Source: Periconia sp. R9002 (lineage: Eukaryota; Ascomycota; Dothideomycetes; Pleosporales; Periconiaceae). Taken from it: 64,000 nucleotides of DNA. The notes under the pieces were generated by a model. That model saw nothing but the letters and a program-made list of their open reading frames with translations. It had not been told where the DNA came from and searched no databases. The stretch is from the NCBI GenBank assembly GCA_023627715.1, contig JAMAHW010000001.1, positions 620,001 to 684,000 on the forward strand, in the 5' to 3' direction. Position numbers and translations under genes: made by a program. Below, piece after piece: positions 12,040 to 22,691 of this stretch (its first letter is position 1; each line of letters opens with the position of its first letter).

Positions 12040-12280
12040 AGAGGTTCAGTCTGGGATGTTTTGAAGTCTTTTTTTATATAAGGTTGGTTTTTGGAGGACG
12101 GTGACATTCTGTTCTTTGTCATTCGCTTAGTCGAAGTATCTGGTATCTAACGATCTGTACACGATGTTGCTGGCATTGGCAGCCCCGGCGGTCATTACTT
12201 AAAAGCCAGGTCGAATTTCTGGGCAGCAGCCATAGGGCTGTGGCTGAAGGCCATATACTCACCAGAAGGGAGTACAAATA

Positions 12281-15259
12281 TCAGCCCCACTGAAATCTTT
12301 CCTCGTCCAACCTCGTGCCCTCTTCCCAGCACTTTTCCACCCATGTTACGCCCACTACTCTCGCTAGCCCCGAGACCTTGCCCTTCCCATTCACTCCATC
12401 CTTTTCGTTCAGAACCACGATATGTGTGACGCCTTCCTCATCCACTTGGTCTGCCACTGTTCCGTTCCCAAACCGAATGTAATTTTTCGCCGCCTGCAAC
12501 CGGAAGTTTGCTGGATCATCCCCACTCGCAGGAACCACAGCTACTTTCATGTTGTGAAACATATAATTCCTCAAATGGTCCATAGGATTGCTGTGGTCTT
12601 CAAGTTGGTCGACCAACATTTGATCATCAAAGTCCACGTCAAACTTGATCGGCATAGCTTTCAAGATGGCCTGCATCTCCTCGATATCAGCAATGTCGCG
12701 TTCATAGGAGTCGCCATTATGATCAACATTGTTTTCATAGCTCGTCTGGTCTTTTTCGAGGAGGTGGTACATGTGCCGGTTGGCTTCAAAAGGAAGCAAG
12801 TACGGTGTAGAGCCGTCTATTTCGTTCTGGCGTATACAATCACTTATCCATATCGGTTTCACAATGTTGTATACGTCTCGCTTTTCGAGTGAGGATACCT
12901 TGACGAGTCGCTTGTCTGCGATGATGACCAGAGTTTCGTCAGTGTTGTCGCGTTGAACAATCTTGCCGCCGTTGCCTTTAACAAGAGCTTCCAGCTCGGC
13001 TTTGGACTTTTTAGTTGGGTAGACTTGATCAGTCATGATGTAGAAGCTCAATCCTTCGAATAACTTGGACTGAGGTCCGGCGTAAGGAGTGGTAAAGGTG
13101 TCACTGTCATTGCCTGCGATACTCAACGGCTTTTTCTCCGTTCGGGCTTTCTTGCGTCGAGACTGCTCGATTTTGAATTCCCTCTCTTTCTCATCGCGTT
13201 CACGCTCGACGGTGTTTCGAAGCTCCAAAAACTCGTCGTAAGAAAGAGCTTGGTTCCACTTCTTATCCATACGCAGCTTTTTGAAGCGTGGGAAACGCAG
13301 GGTGACACCCATCCGGAATTTGTCACTTGACTCTACGCTGGCTGCCTTGCACTCCAAGACGACCGAGTCGCTTGGGTGGATCCATTGATCCGGTCTCTCA
13401 TGTTGACGATTCTCTTTGTGGCCACCAAGTTCAATCAAAGGTGGCGGCCGCCGAGGATCCCAGTCTTTCCATTTCCCTTCGGTTCGACCACGGATCGCTG
13501 CATAGTCTTCTCGAGTAAAGCCGCCACCCACTTTGAAGAATGACCAACATTGACCGTAATCCGAATCACCTTCCCCTGCCTTCTTATTGAGGAGCAACCC
13601 ACAGAGGAAGGAAGAATGGGCTCCACCCCGATGTCCAGAGCCAAAGTAACCTCCAATTACAACACAGTCCAAAGATTCACCAAACTCAGACATATACTCG
13701 GGTTTCACTTTGACCCAATCATCATTGCGATCGTTGAGGCGGTACATAGAGCGTGGGTTCTTGAGCACTAAACCCTCGGACGCATTCTCGACGACTTTCC
13801 GTAGCTCGGGCTCAATCTCAACGTGTGAATGAGCTTCTAGATAAGGATGAATCTCAAGGCGTCGATGAACACCCTTCACCGCGCTCTGTAGGGCCTTACG
13901 GCGATCGCGCAGGGTGTATGGCGTCAGGACTTTATCATTCAAGTATAAACAATCGAAACTCCGAAATAGCGGTCGTTGTCCGATGTCTGTGCCGGCATGA
14001 TTCTCCTTTTCTGATAGCGCAGCTGTCTTCAGTGTACCAAAGCCAACAATGTGGTCAATATCCATGTCCCAAGTGATCATCTCGCCGTCCAGAATAATGT
14101 TGCGCACATTCTTGGCGAAAGCATCCTTGATGAATCGAGTGAGTGCGCCAGCTTCTTCGCCAGAGAAATGCTTGCCGTAAAGATATGTATAATCTTTGGC
14201 TTTGCGGGACCAAAATCTAAACAATCGGCCTCCTGGCGCTTCAGGATCCTCTACCATATGAAGCTGCATGCGTTCCCCGTCCAGTTTCTCCTCTATCCAA
14301 AATGCATCATCATCGGCTTCCGGCTTAAGCTTAGCGACGAGCTTATCAAACGACCCAACTTTGGACTGAAATGCAGCAAGCTGAGGTTGGAAACACTGCA
14401 TCAAGCTTATCCCGGTGTCGTCACCCTCTAGGCGAGTTTCGGGATCCCATAGCTCCCAGCATACGCGACGAAGGTTGGAGGAGATGTTGAACAGCGCCTC
14501 TGCGTCTGGGTGCCAGATGTCGAAGAAGGTCCTTTCTGTCGCCCCAATCTTCATTTGACGAAGAATAATACGGATGAGCCAGGTCATCTCTTCGGCATTC
14601 ATGCGCCGATAAAACCGCTGGAAGATCTTCGTTTGTTGCTCTACTGCGCCAACTTGAGAGAGTTGGTCAAGAGTGTTGTTGACTTCGGCAATGGTCATGG
14701 TGCCCACTTCAGACCGCATCGGTCGCTTGGACAAAACTTCATAGCATCGACCAGCAAAGTCACCTGCTGTAGACATGGCCGCCTGGTGAAGCTGACCTGG
14801 CAACTTCCAATTGAGCATCTGCTTGGCATCGTCCGAGTCTTTGTTGATGTTTGTGATACTGATGATTATCTTTGCGATGGCCTTTTCCTTGAGCCCGTAC
14901 ATGGCACGATCCCGGTCTTTGTCTGGCACTATCAGACGCATGGCGGGATAGAAATCCGCTCCAACATTCTTACGCCAATTCGCAATATATCGCTCTATGA
15001 TGTTGCGACGAGCTTCATGGGGGGAAAGGTTAGAGTGACCAGATGGGCCGACTCTCCGCCGTGGGCCAGCAGGCCTAGCTTTTTTCTGGGTATCCAATAG
15101 CGGGTCGAAGAGTTCGGTGAACAAAGTATGGAATGGACGCGTTTTATGAAGGTTGCTTGGCCTGTTTGGAAACCTGGTGTTCAAATCGTCCTCGCCGCCG
15201 TACATGAGCGTCTGCTCCTTGACGGCATCGGCGTCGGGCATAGGGGTATCTTCAGACAT
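12281..15259 (-). CDS. LIG4: DNA ligase IV (non-homologous end joining)
   Basis: ATP-dependent ligase that seals double-strand breaks with its partner Xrcc4/Lif1 in non-homologous end joining. The chosen start (MSEDTPMPDADAV) gives 992 residues and matches where the family begins. The frame is open 39 codons further upstream, to an ATG at 15376, which would add an Arg-rich extension. Order: N-terminal DNA-binding domain (~1-230), nucleotidyltransferase domain with the adenylated lysine in EEKLDGERMQ (K325), EGLVLKNPRSMY and WVKVKPEYM (motifs IV-V), OB-fold with FFKVGGGFTRE, and two C-terminal BRCT domains (GNGGKIVQRD with PIWISDCIRQ, then ARVVGVTWVEKCWEEGTRLDE). The interval between the BRCTs, used for Lif1 binding, is present. 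No intron is needed. Confidence 0.96.
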   Translation of the reverse strand: MSEDTPMPDADAVKEQTLMYGGEDDLNTRFPNRPSNLHKTRPFHTLFTELFDPLLDTQKKARPAGPRRRVGPSGHSNLSPHEARRNIIERYIANWRKNVGADFYPAMRLIVPDKDRDRAMYGLKEKAIAKIIISITNINKDSDDAKQMLNWKLPGQLHQAAMSTAGDFAGRCYEVLSKRPMRSEVGTMTIAEVNNTLDQLSQVGAVEQQTKIFQRFYRRMNAEEMTWLIRIILRQMKIGATERTFFDIWHPDAEALFNISSNLRRVCWELWDPETRLEGDDTGISLMQCFQPQLAAFQSKVGSFDKLVAKLKPEADDDAFWIEEKLDGERMQLHMVEDPEAPGGRLFRFWSRKAKDYTYLYGKHFSGEEAGALTRFIKDAFAKNVRNIILDGEMITWDMDIDHIVGFGTLKTAALSEKENHAGTDIGQRPLFRSFDCLYLNDKVLTPYTLRDRRKALQSAVKGVHRRLEIHPYLEAHSHVEIEPELRKVVENASEGLVLKNPRSMYRLNDRNDDWVKVKPEYMSEFGESLDCVVIGGYFGSGHRGGAHSSFLCGLLLNKKAGEGDSDYGQCWSFFKVGGGFTREDYAAIRGRTEGKWKDWDPRRPPPLIELGGHKENRQHERPDQWIHPSDSVVLECKAASVESSDKFRMGVTLRFPRFKKLRMDKKWNQALSYDEFLELRNTVERERDEKEREFKIEQSRRKKARTEKKPLSIAGNDSDTFTTPYAGPQSKLFEGLSFYIMTDQVYPTKKSKAELEALVKGNGGKIVQRDNTDETLVIIADKRLVKVSSLEKRDVYNIVKPIWISDCIRQNEIDGSTPYLLPFEANRHMYHLLEKDQTSYENNVDHNGDSYERDIADIEEMQAILKAMPIKFDVDFDDQMLVDQLEDHSNPMDHLRNYMFHNMKVAVVPASGDDPANFRLQAAKNYIRFGNGTVADQVDEEGVTHIVVLNEKDGVNGKGKVSGLARVVGVTWVEKCWEEGTRLDEERFQWG

Positions 15260-15658
15260 TCCGCGTGCATTGAGAGGAAAACGCGGGTTGTAGCATTGAA
15301 TTGTATATTTGTATGTTTTGCTCTGAGCAGCCTTCGGGAAGGCAGCAACGACGCGTTGGGTAAGTCGCCAGGTCACGTGTGTTATTATATGCCTGCATCT
15401 AGCCTAGCGCAGTAAGATATGTGGATAGGCATGAGCAATCGGCCAAACTTTAGTAGGCTGCCTGCAGGTGGTCACTGTATCCTCACATCATATCACTTAC
15501 ACACTCACTCAGTCTCTCGCTTTATTTGCTATTGGCTTGCCGCGTTAGCTTTTCTGTTTACTCGCCAGTAGACTCTACGGTCCCCTAATGCAGGTGTAGA
15601 TGAGCACTAACTAACCCCGCCCTACCCATCATACACTTTCTAATCCGATGGGTTCTCG
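15260..15658. promoter_or_regulatory. Divergent intergenic promoter region LIG4 / IRS4
   Basis: About 400 bp between two genes transcribed away from each other. A pyrimidine-rich stretch with repeated CACTCA/CTCTCG words lies at 15495-15530. If LIG4 starts at 15376 instead, the region shrinks to 282 bp. No specific binding site is claimed. Confidence 0.4.
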
Positions 15659-17809
15659 ATGAGCTCCGCTACAAATACCCGCGCCAACCCCCAGCAGCAC
15701 CAGCGCGTCGCTCCGCAGTCTACCGGCGAGACCATCCATAATGTGCCCAACGCAGCACTTCGAGGTGCCTCGAGCGCCTTCTTGAAGCCCCCTCCACCGC
15801 CGAAACCGCTTTCCAACACGTACACAGGTTCAGGCAATGGAGCCTTACTGGCCGCTACCAAAGTAGGCACCGGATCGCCGCGCAACTCGTCCCCTTCAGG
15901 AGCAACTACACCACTGCGCAAGGACTGGACTGGTGGAAGCACGACGCAGAGTGGTAGAAGGTCCAATGCGTCTCCCATGCACCACCTGAGCAACTCGTCG
16001 AGCTCCAGTACGCTTGGAGTCCCCGAGGAGAGCGGCACCGAACGCATACCCTCACCTTCCAATATTGCTGCCAAACTAGCTGCTGCAAGACATGTTGCTT
16101 CGAAGCCCACTGTGCAGGCTACAGTTACGCCCATAATGTCTGAAAGAGAGCAAAACGAGGGCGACATGATGCCTCCGCCCGGAAGCGTCGGAAATGTGTT
16201 GGCAAGGCTGGACTCTAGCAAGTCCACACTTGCCAGCCCTCAAAGAAAACGGGAGACTGCTGCTCCTAGTTCATTCAAGACCAGACCTCAACCCTCGTTA
16301 AATGATGCTCAATCTACAGATGATACTCCAATTGCTTCTACAAACTCATTAGTGAAGAGGTTTGAGCACACCCAGCCTGCCGGTACTTCCCGCACCATTT
16401 CTCCAGCACCCTCAGTCTCGAAATCACCACTCCCTGTGCGATCACCTAGACCACAACGGAAAATCAAGCTGCCGCCAGAACCCACGGAAGACGTTCCACT
16501 CGAACGGCAGCCGACCAGAACAGCACCCCCCATCAAGCCCAAACCGAAACCACAAATTCTCACCTATTCCTCACCTGATAGTACTAAAGAGGACTCTGTA
16601 CCCGAATCATCCTCTAGGAGTTCTACAAACATAGGCACGTCGACGCAAACATTTACGCCACAGGAGGCAATCATGAAAGATAATTCACGTCCAAAGCCAC
16701 CATTGAAAAAGTCATCTCGACAGGCACGGCCAACGTCTGAGGATATGGCGCTTGCTCCTCTCTCTAGAAACAGAACTCTCTCATCGTCAATGAGCAATCA
16801 TGAAGCCCCTTCCTCACCATCTTCTTTCGTTTCTGCTCGAGAACAGCAGGAGGAGGAAAAGCCGAAGCCTGCTGTCCCGCCTCCACGTCGGTCTACCAGA
16901 CAGAAACCTGAAGCAGCTGCAGACGAAGCGAATGCTGAAACTGTGCGGTCATCACCTCCAAAACCTTCCCAGAATATAACGTCAGCTTCCTCACCTCCTC
17001 TCCCACAACCACTGCCTCGCCCGCAAAGCGCTTCCGTCAATAGGCCTTCCACGCCAGCTAGAGATTCGATATATCACTCCAATTATCAGCGCGAGTCTGT
17101 GAAAGCCATATCCAAGCATCTGACGGGCGAAAGCCTATCAAATGCGATCGTTGGTGCTGCACTTGCGTCCTCTCGAAATGTTTCTCCCAGTCCTGCTAAA
17201 GTGGCCACTCCTGACTTTACACGAAAGCAACATCACCATCACCATTCCCCATTCCATCGTTCGCCTTCACCACCAAAACCGCAACCCACCGGAAAACTCC
17301 GCTCGACCATGCGCAAAGAGCCCTCTTCATCATCTGATGAAGAAGAGGCTGACAAATACAAGCGCAAAGGTACCCGGATCATGGGCATGGGTCGTAAACA
17401 TCCAAATAAACATCATGAAGGCACACGTAAAAGATGGCGCGATCAGGTCACTGAGCGTGAGAGAAAACGCTACGAGGGTGTTTGGGCTGCCAACAAAGGC
17501 ATCTTTGTGCAAAACCCATATTCTCGCTCCCCATCGGGTGCCCCTGATGACGATCCATCCTTGGATGTCTCGAACTTGGTAGTCAGGGAACTCTGGATGC
17601 GGAGCCGATTACCAGAACACGAGTTGGAAGAAGTCTGGAATCTGGTGGACGGGCGGGGTGTTGGTAGGTTGGGGAAAGAAGAGTTCGTGGTCGGCATGTG
17701 GCTGATTGACCAGCGCTTGAAGGGTCGGAAGCTCCCTGCGCGAGTTTCTGAGAGTGTATGGGGAAGTGTAAGGGGAGCTGGAGTGAAAATTAGAGTCAAG
17801 CCAAGATAG
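15659..17809 (+). CDS. IRS4: EH-domain protein of the Irs4/Tax4 family
   Basis: In yeast, Irs4 and Tax4 bind the phosphoinositide phosphatase Inp51 through their EH domain and influence PI(4,5)P2, cell-wall signalling and rDNA silencing; the same role here is inference. The single exon encodes 716 residues. The first ~580 are disordered, rich in Ser/Pro/Thr, with many proline clusters (LKPPPPPKPLS, PPIKPKPKP) and a His run (KQHHHHHSPFH). A basic segment (KHPNKHHEGTRKRWRDQV) precedes the C-terminal EH domain (~620-705): VVRELWMRSRLPEHELEEVW, NLVDGRGVGRLGKEEFVVGM, WLIDQRLKGRKLP. The calcium-type loop is degenerate, as in many EH domains. The start is the ATG at 15659, with no in-frame ATG immediately upstream. 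Confidence 0.87.
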   Translation: MSSATNTRANPQQHQRVAPQSTGETIHNVPNAALRGASSAFLKPPPPPKPLSNTYTGSGNGALLAATKVGTGSPRNSSPSGATTPLRKDWTGGSTTQSGRRSNASPMHHLSNSSSSSTLGVPEESGTERIPSPSNIAAKLAAARHVASKPTVQATVTPIMSEREQNEGDMMPPPGSVGNVLARLDSSKSTLASPQRKRETAAPSSFKTRPQPSLNDAQSTDDTPIASTNSLVKRFEHTQPAGTSRTISPAPSVSKSPLPVRSPRPQRKIKLPPEPTEDVPLERQPTRTAPPIKPKPKPQILTYSSPDSTKEDSVPESSSRSSTNIGTSTQTFTPQEAIMKDNSRPKPPLKKSSRQARPTSEDMALAPLSRNRTLSSSMSNHEAPSSPSSFVSAREQQEEEKPKPAVPPPRRSTRQKPEAAADEANAETVRSSPPKPSQNITSASSPPLPQPLPRPQSASVNRPSTPARDSIYHSNYQRESVKAISKHLTGESLSNAIVGAALASSRNVSPSPAKVATPDFTRKQHHHHHSPFHRSPSPPKPQPTGKLRSTMRKEPSSSSDEEEADKYKRKGTRIMGMGRKHPNKHHEGTRKRWRDQVTERERKRYEGVWAANKGIFVQNPYSRSPSGAPDDDPSLDVSNLVVRELWMRSRLPEHELEEVWNLVDGRGVGRLGKEEFVVGMWLIDQRLKGRKLPARVSESVWGSVRGAGVKIRVKPR

Positions 17810-17934
17810 TATTGGGAGACAACCATAAGAAGCGTTATGCATTGCCGATGTAGTGGCATATTTCTTGCCGTGAGCGTTTAGAGATACCCTTGCAATACTT
17901 CTAATCTATTTGATTTATCGTGCTGATATTATCG

Positions 17935-19287
17935 CTACTCTTTCTCCTCCTGCTCTTCTTCGTTCTTCTCATTATCCCTTACCATTTCATTCAAAGAAAG
18001 CAAGCCCATCCCCCTAACAAAGCTAGCCATGCTCCAAAACCCACCACTAAAATCAAGGTCGTACCAGTAATTCACCGCACAGCAAATCCCTTCTTCCGAA
18101 CACGATTGCGAGACTTTGTGATACCACAGCGCAGGCAAGTACAGCATGTCGCCTTCATCGAGCGTAACTCGCAGCGGCTGCGAGTACCGCGAGTAAGGCG
18201 TCGCGTTGCGCTCCGGATAGTCTGGATCCCACGTCGCAAACGGCACGTACTCCACAGGATCATCTATTGTAGCCATCAAATCGGTACTGCGCTCAACATC
18301 CCCAGCCGCAGTAGCGGCGGCGTCACCATTACTGTTTCGGTGAAGCCGGTACGTCGCAGCCAGCACACTCTTCTCTCCTACACAAGCTGCTTCAACGGGC
18401 GGCAGAAGTACGAAGTGCTTCTTCCCTAGGATCTGCACGTACACATTTTCGTAATTGTCTTTGTGCAGCGCGGTGGTGGAATGAGAATTCCCTAGCCAGA
18501 AGTTGATGGCGTCTGGGTTTTGCTCAAGTGCTATACGAGCGAAGGGGACGGACGGAGGAACGTCAGAAAATATGGTGTTGTATTCATTGCGAAGATTGTC
18601 GTTTTGTGTTTGGAGATAGCGGGTCGGTAATCCTGTACTCGATTGCGAAGAAGAGTTGGCAGGATACGGACGCTCGTCAGGAGCGAGTTCTTGCTCTTGT
18701 ATTTGTCTCAATACGGTGGGAAATGGCAGACTGGTTTCGTAGGGTTTTACAAAGACCATTGGGCTCGTGTCCGAGTCCTGGGTTGTTAAGGAAATAATGG
18801 AATCGGCATTTCCGTAAGGCGTCACGGCAACGTTTACGCTTTCGTTGCCCATAATATTCGATAGGTAATTCGCGTTCCATTTTTGGCGCGCTTTCCATGC
18901 GTTGGCCCCTTTGCGGACTACGAAGGGTCGATTTCGCGAGACATATCGCATGAACTCCAGTGCGGAAGGTTCTTCGGATAATTCATCGATAGTAGTGGGG
19001 TTGAGGGAATGGTAGGTTGTGATCAAATCTTGGAAATAGTGAGAAGGTGTTCATAGAATTGGATAAGATTCTTGAAAAAATCCAATAACAGCAAGTTAAG
19101 AACATGGTAAGGGAAAGAATGCACCTCTCACGGCCTCGTCCACGCTGTCGTTTTTGAATCCTGTAGGTGCAGGCCTATTTGTGTCAGAATTAATTGATAG
19201 AAATATATCTAATCGCGAAGAAAAAAAATACCTTGGATTTGCTTGGTCAAGGTCTGTCAATCCATGTATTTCGTGTTTCGATGTCAT
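17935..19287 (-). CDS. JmjC (cupin-8) oxygenase, JMJD7-like
   Basis: Fe(II)/2-oxoglutarate oxygenase. Human JMJD7 is a lysyl hydroxylase of DRG GTPases; activity here is inferred. Three exons were joined by eye: 19287-19232, 19174-19125 and 19028-17935, giving 399 residues. The N-terminus reads MTSKHEIHGLTDLDQANPR, then NDSVDEAVRDLITTYHSL across two in-phase introns. Family marks are EFMRYVSRNRPFVVRKGA, NAWKARQKWN, VAVTPYGNAD, the iron triad start LHKDNYENVYVQILGKKHF (H~224, D~226), and the distal histidine in LPALWYHKVSQS. The C-terminus VNYWYDLDFSGGFWSM is typical. A Ser/Gln-rich insertion (~155-170) and an Ala/Asn insertion (~265-280) interrupt the core. It is the last housekeeping-type gene before the accessory island. 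Confidence 0.9.
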
Positions 19288-19470
19288 ATCTACATAATCG
19301 AATAACGATTGCTGAGCATGTGTATGTATGGAGGAGCACTTGAGGTCAATGGATGGCTTGACGAAGTTGTCAACCGTTCATGAAGAACACTGGCTGACTA
19401 AACCGTCATCTGAACGTATTGTTTAGCCTTGAGAGACTCACCTAATGGCAATACTCAATTAAGGGTATCG

Positions 19471-19700
19471 TGTTACTCCTCATGTGTATATGTTTGTGCG
19501 TCCGAAGTACGCACAAATTAAGCCTCAAGTGCTCTGAGATCTTAAGATTTTCGCCAAGCCTCTAGAAGTAAATTAAGTCTAGCTTATCCTACATAACCTC
19601 ATAGAACGCACGATGGTTGTATTTTAACAAGCACTTTCGGTGTAAGGCGAGAGTGAAGTAGGGCACTAGTCTTATTGATATTTATCCCCTATAGATACAT
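19471..19700 (+). repeat. Decayed partial duplicate of the HET gene 5' region
   Basis: This segment aligns with 23296-23510, the leader and first codons of the HET gene. Shared words include TGTTACTC, GCCAAGCC, GTCTAGCTTATCCT and GGCGAGAGTGAAG. Many differences are transitions: where the HET copy has GGATTGAGTC this copy has AAATTAAGTC. The ATG is lost (CATGCG against CACTAG) and similarity fades around 19700, so the copy is truncated. The best explanation is an old duplication hit by repeat-induced point mutation. Confidence 0.7.
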
Positions 19701-20236
19701 TTCTGCGGTTTTCAAAGGTCACGGCCGACATTGAATTCTGTCCGTCTCACTCATCTGATGAATATATCTGATATCCAGCTCAACGCTGCCGGACACAATG
19801 CGCATACGTAAGTGCGATAGAGAACCTTGGTACGATCCTCATAGTCATAGGGTATTTTCAGGGCAATATGAATACGGAGTAGGTGTGTTTAGAAGAGCAC
19901 CTCTTTCTGCTCTGGATCTTATCGAGAAGTAGGCGCCAAGAGGTTGCGGTAGGTCTCGAGATCTATTACCTCCTTTCCTATAACAATTTCGCCGGCAGTG
20001 GGTAAATATCATGCCATTACATCGTGTCATAGCGTCCCAAGGTTACTGCCGCATGCAGTCTTAAATCCATGAAACCGGTCTGTGGGTCAGGTGCGTAAAC
20101 ACCAATCGACCATCCTGCAATCCTCCTTGAACATGTAGAGATGTTGATGCCCAGCTCGAGATTATGCACTGCATCGGCTCATACATAAGGAGACCAGAAC
20201 GCATATAACTGCAACATGTCAAAACTGAACGTGCTC

Positions 20237-21145
20237 TTATGAGAATAGTTCTGTAAGAAATAGTAGTACCCAGGCATATTCATTCCGATACGGCTCCAAC
20301 ATTTTCTCGATCCATTCAACCCAGTCATCTCTCCATGCGCCGCACGCGAAAAGCGCTCTTGAGTACTCCCAGTAGCTTGGGTACCATCCAGCAAATTCCC
20401 AGTCGATTATCACAAGCTCTAGGTCTGTCGAGTCCCAATAGACTACACCATTCTCTGTTATTGCCGGAGGCTTCCGGAGCATAATATTCTTCTACTAGAA
20501 ATCCGAATACGTGAAGACAGGAGCGTGGTTCTAGAAGACATCTTTGAAGGCGCGCGAGAAGTGCTGTGTCTTGTGTTTCGAACCACTTTCACTGGCGTAT
20601 CTAGCGATCAAAGCTTCATTTAGGTTTGACTCGGTATCGAATGGTCCATTGAATGACGTTAAATCATCTCCGGAATCAAAAAGTGAGTTTGTCAATCCAC
20701 AACGACCAAAGCTACAGTATCCTCCAGGTAATTCTAATCTCCGCATCTCTTTAAAGACATCGCGGAGCTTTAAAGCTACTACCTCTTTTTCCGTCTAACC
20801 TATTTTAGACCAAATAGAAGCTAGGGAGGGGCCTCTGATACGCTCTATAACAATATAGGTGTATATATCGTTATTAGGTCCTAGCTTTTAGAATAACGCA
20901 TAGATACGAGGTACAGGAACATTTGTTGAGTGTTAGAGGAAAAGCATAGTCTGTCCCTCTTATAGGTTAACGAATACACCATATTTAACGACGAAGTAGT
21001 CGCCAACCCCAACAACTTTGCCGGACGCCCCTAACATACGCTCATTGAGAATTTCTGTCGCAGATTCGATTTCATCCACCGTAGGTAACGTAGTAGGAAG
21101 GCTTGCTTCATCGACAAAATATAGTAGAGTGAAAGAGGCCATCAT
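20237..21145 (-). pseudogene. APH-fold phosphotransferase-like pseudogene with seven nonsense codons
   Basis: Relic of the fungal aminoglycoside-phosphotransferase-like kinase family (substrates unknown). A single frame of 303 codons is preserved without any frameshift and is broken only by stops at 20962-20960, 20935-20933, 20890-20888, 20797-20795, 20533-20531, 20497-20495 and 20494-20492. Visible family parts: VGVGDYFVVKYGVFVNL (ATP-lysine strand), NVPVPRIYALF, IVIERIRGPSLASIW, LKLRDVFKEMRRLELPGGY, then PVFTYSDF at the catalytic loop and ELVIIDWEFAGWYPSYWEY, with the DFG-equivalent IDWE. The catalytic His of the usual H-(G/A)-D is Tyr (YSD), itself a C-to-T change. All seven stops are TAA or TAG, each reachable by one C-to-T or G-to-A change. 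It is not expected to make a full-length protein. Confidence 0.82.
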
Positions 21146-21399
21146 AGCGCGGAGAAAGCTAAGGTATCAAATTGGCGCAATTGATAGTTACGTGGTTGGG
21201 GTATTTCCAACGGTATTTATAGACACCGCACTAGCCACAAGGCCAAGACTCGTACGACGGAGGGGCAACCCATGCCATGCCCATCTGCTGACCAACAGTC
21301 TCAACACCCGCAACTCTTTCATGCTGGACATACATGTGTGGGTATATATTAGAGATAAAGCTGTTGAGAAGATTTGTGGTCAAATTTTCCGGATATAAA

Positions 21400-21992
21400 A
21401 GGCATGGATGGGTGGATCATATGCCCCATTTCGAGATGCACTGGGCGTAGTGCCGTGTGAGATTGTTGTGTGCCCATTTTCTTCGTAAGATGAACTCCTC
21501 ACTTGTCAGCCAAATACCAGGATACCTCAAAACGATAAGTCACTTCACACAGATGTCTACAAATCAGTTAGATCTAGATATTCAAGAATTGTTATCTGAT
21601 ATGACCCAGGACTATGCAGTCTTTGGCCATTTCTTTTGGTAAGCTTACCGAAACCGTGCAAAAGCTGACCGCTAACTCGACTAGAGACATTTGTATCAAG
21701 AGAGTTACATACATTAAATTTGGCATTGGCACAGATAGGGTTGTCAAGACTCTACAAATCGGTGACTACGTGATTCGTGTGAATAGACTCTCAAGTACCA
21801 CATGCTGTAACGCTGGGTCTAGATTACATGATAGCTAATCAAGCCAACAGCCATGAAGAGATTGCCCTGTCCCTAGATGTCGAAAGCAAAGCACGATACA
21901 AATGTACACACTTATTCAAACACCTTTATCAACCCTTCACCAGTACCCCAATCTTAGTAGCCCTATCCATATATGTAGCTATGTGATTGACG
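21400..21992. other. Probable decayed coding remnants, unassigned
   Basis: On the plus strand, 21491-21640 reads an open stretch (MNSSLVSQIPGYLKT through to FGHFFW). Downstream, 21690-21960 has a long frame broken only by TGA codons near 21770-21780, with no family I recognise. A GTAAGC donor with a CTAAC-containing tail could be an intron, but joining there makes a stop. I see no supportable gene. It may be more RIP-damaged DNA. Confidence 0.3.
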
Positions 21993-22691
21993 TCAGGGTC
22001 GGCGTGCATAGGAGGCACCACCTAGCAGAGTCAACAGACTCTCGCCCACTCTCTTTTCTTCTCTTAGTAAACTTCTTACCACGTTACTCCGCATACTCTT
22101 TTCTGTGGATAGCAATACAGCTTGTTTGTCCTCACGCCCACGCACCCAGATGTCCTGCTTCTTGGCCTGAGGAGACCGAAATTGAGTGCGGTCCCTATCT
22201 TTATGCATATTCTTGTCTTTGTCCAGCTCAACGGTCTCTTTCTCCTCTTCTCCATGCTCAGAGGCTTCTTTCTGTGCAGTCTTCGAACGGCGATACTCAA
22301 GCCCATCAAATCGCGACGACTCAGCATCTTCAAAGAAGCCGAAGGAGCCGAACCCAACTTGGGGCTCGACAGAGTAGCGGCTATGATAGGTCTGGGCATT
22401 CAGTCGCGGCTATACCTTTGCGGGTTTGTCGTCAAATTCTTGCATTGCGCCAAAGTCTTCGTCTTTAGATTATTAGGGCGCAATGCTGGGGTCGGAATGT
22501 GAATAGCTGCGATTTACTTTTGGTGTAGAGTGAGCAGGAAGTCGAGCGGAAAGTGGATGAGCGAATACGCCCCAGGGGTCGACACCAGCAGGCCCACGGT
22601 AGAAGATAGTGTCGTTGGGTTTGCGGGTACGGTAACCTAGCTGACTGCCTGCTGAGGTCGGGATCAGATCGCGGCGCCGGGCGTTGGTCAA
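21993..22691 (-). pseudogene. Unidentified gene remnant with three in-frame nonsense codons
   Basis: A 233-codon frame begins with MTNARRRDLIPTSAGSQLGY and contains GVDPWGVFAHPLSARLP and a charged C-terminal half (HGEEEKETVELDKDKNMHKD, REDKQAVLLSTEKSMRS). Three codons break it: TAA at 22475-22473, TAA at 22472-22470 and TAG at 22412-22410. Each is one C-to-T step from a Gln codon. Reading on through the stops keeps one frame to a TGA at 21995-21993. I tried GT-AG introns to remove the stops; the available ones are too short (24-32 bp) or shift the frame. The family is not recognised. A wholly different gene model cannot be excluded. Confidence 0.45.

Noticed and set aside
14510..15100. 196-codon plus-strand frame within LIG4
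   Set aside because: It is antisense to the conserved ligase N-terminal domain.
21902..22468. 188-codon plus-strand frame
   Set aside because: It is antisense to the better-supported remnant and has no conserved motif.
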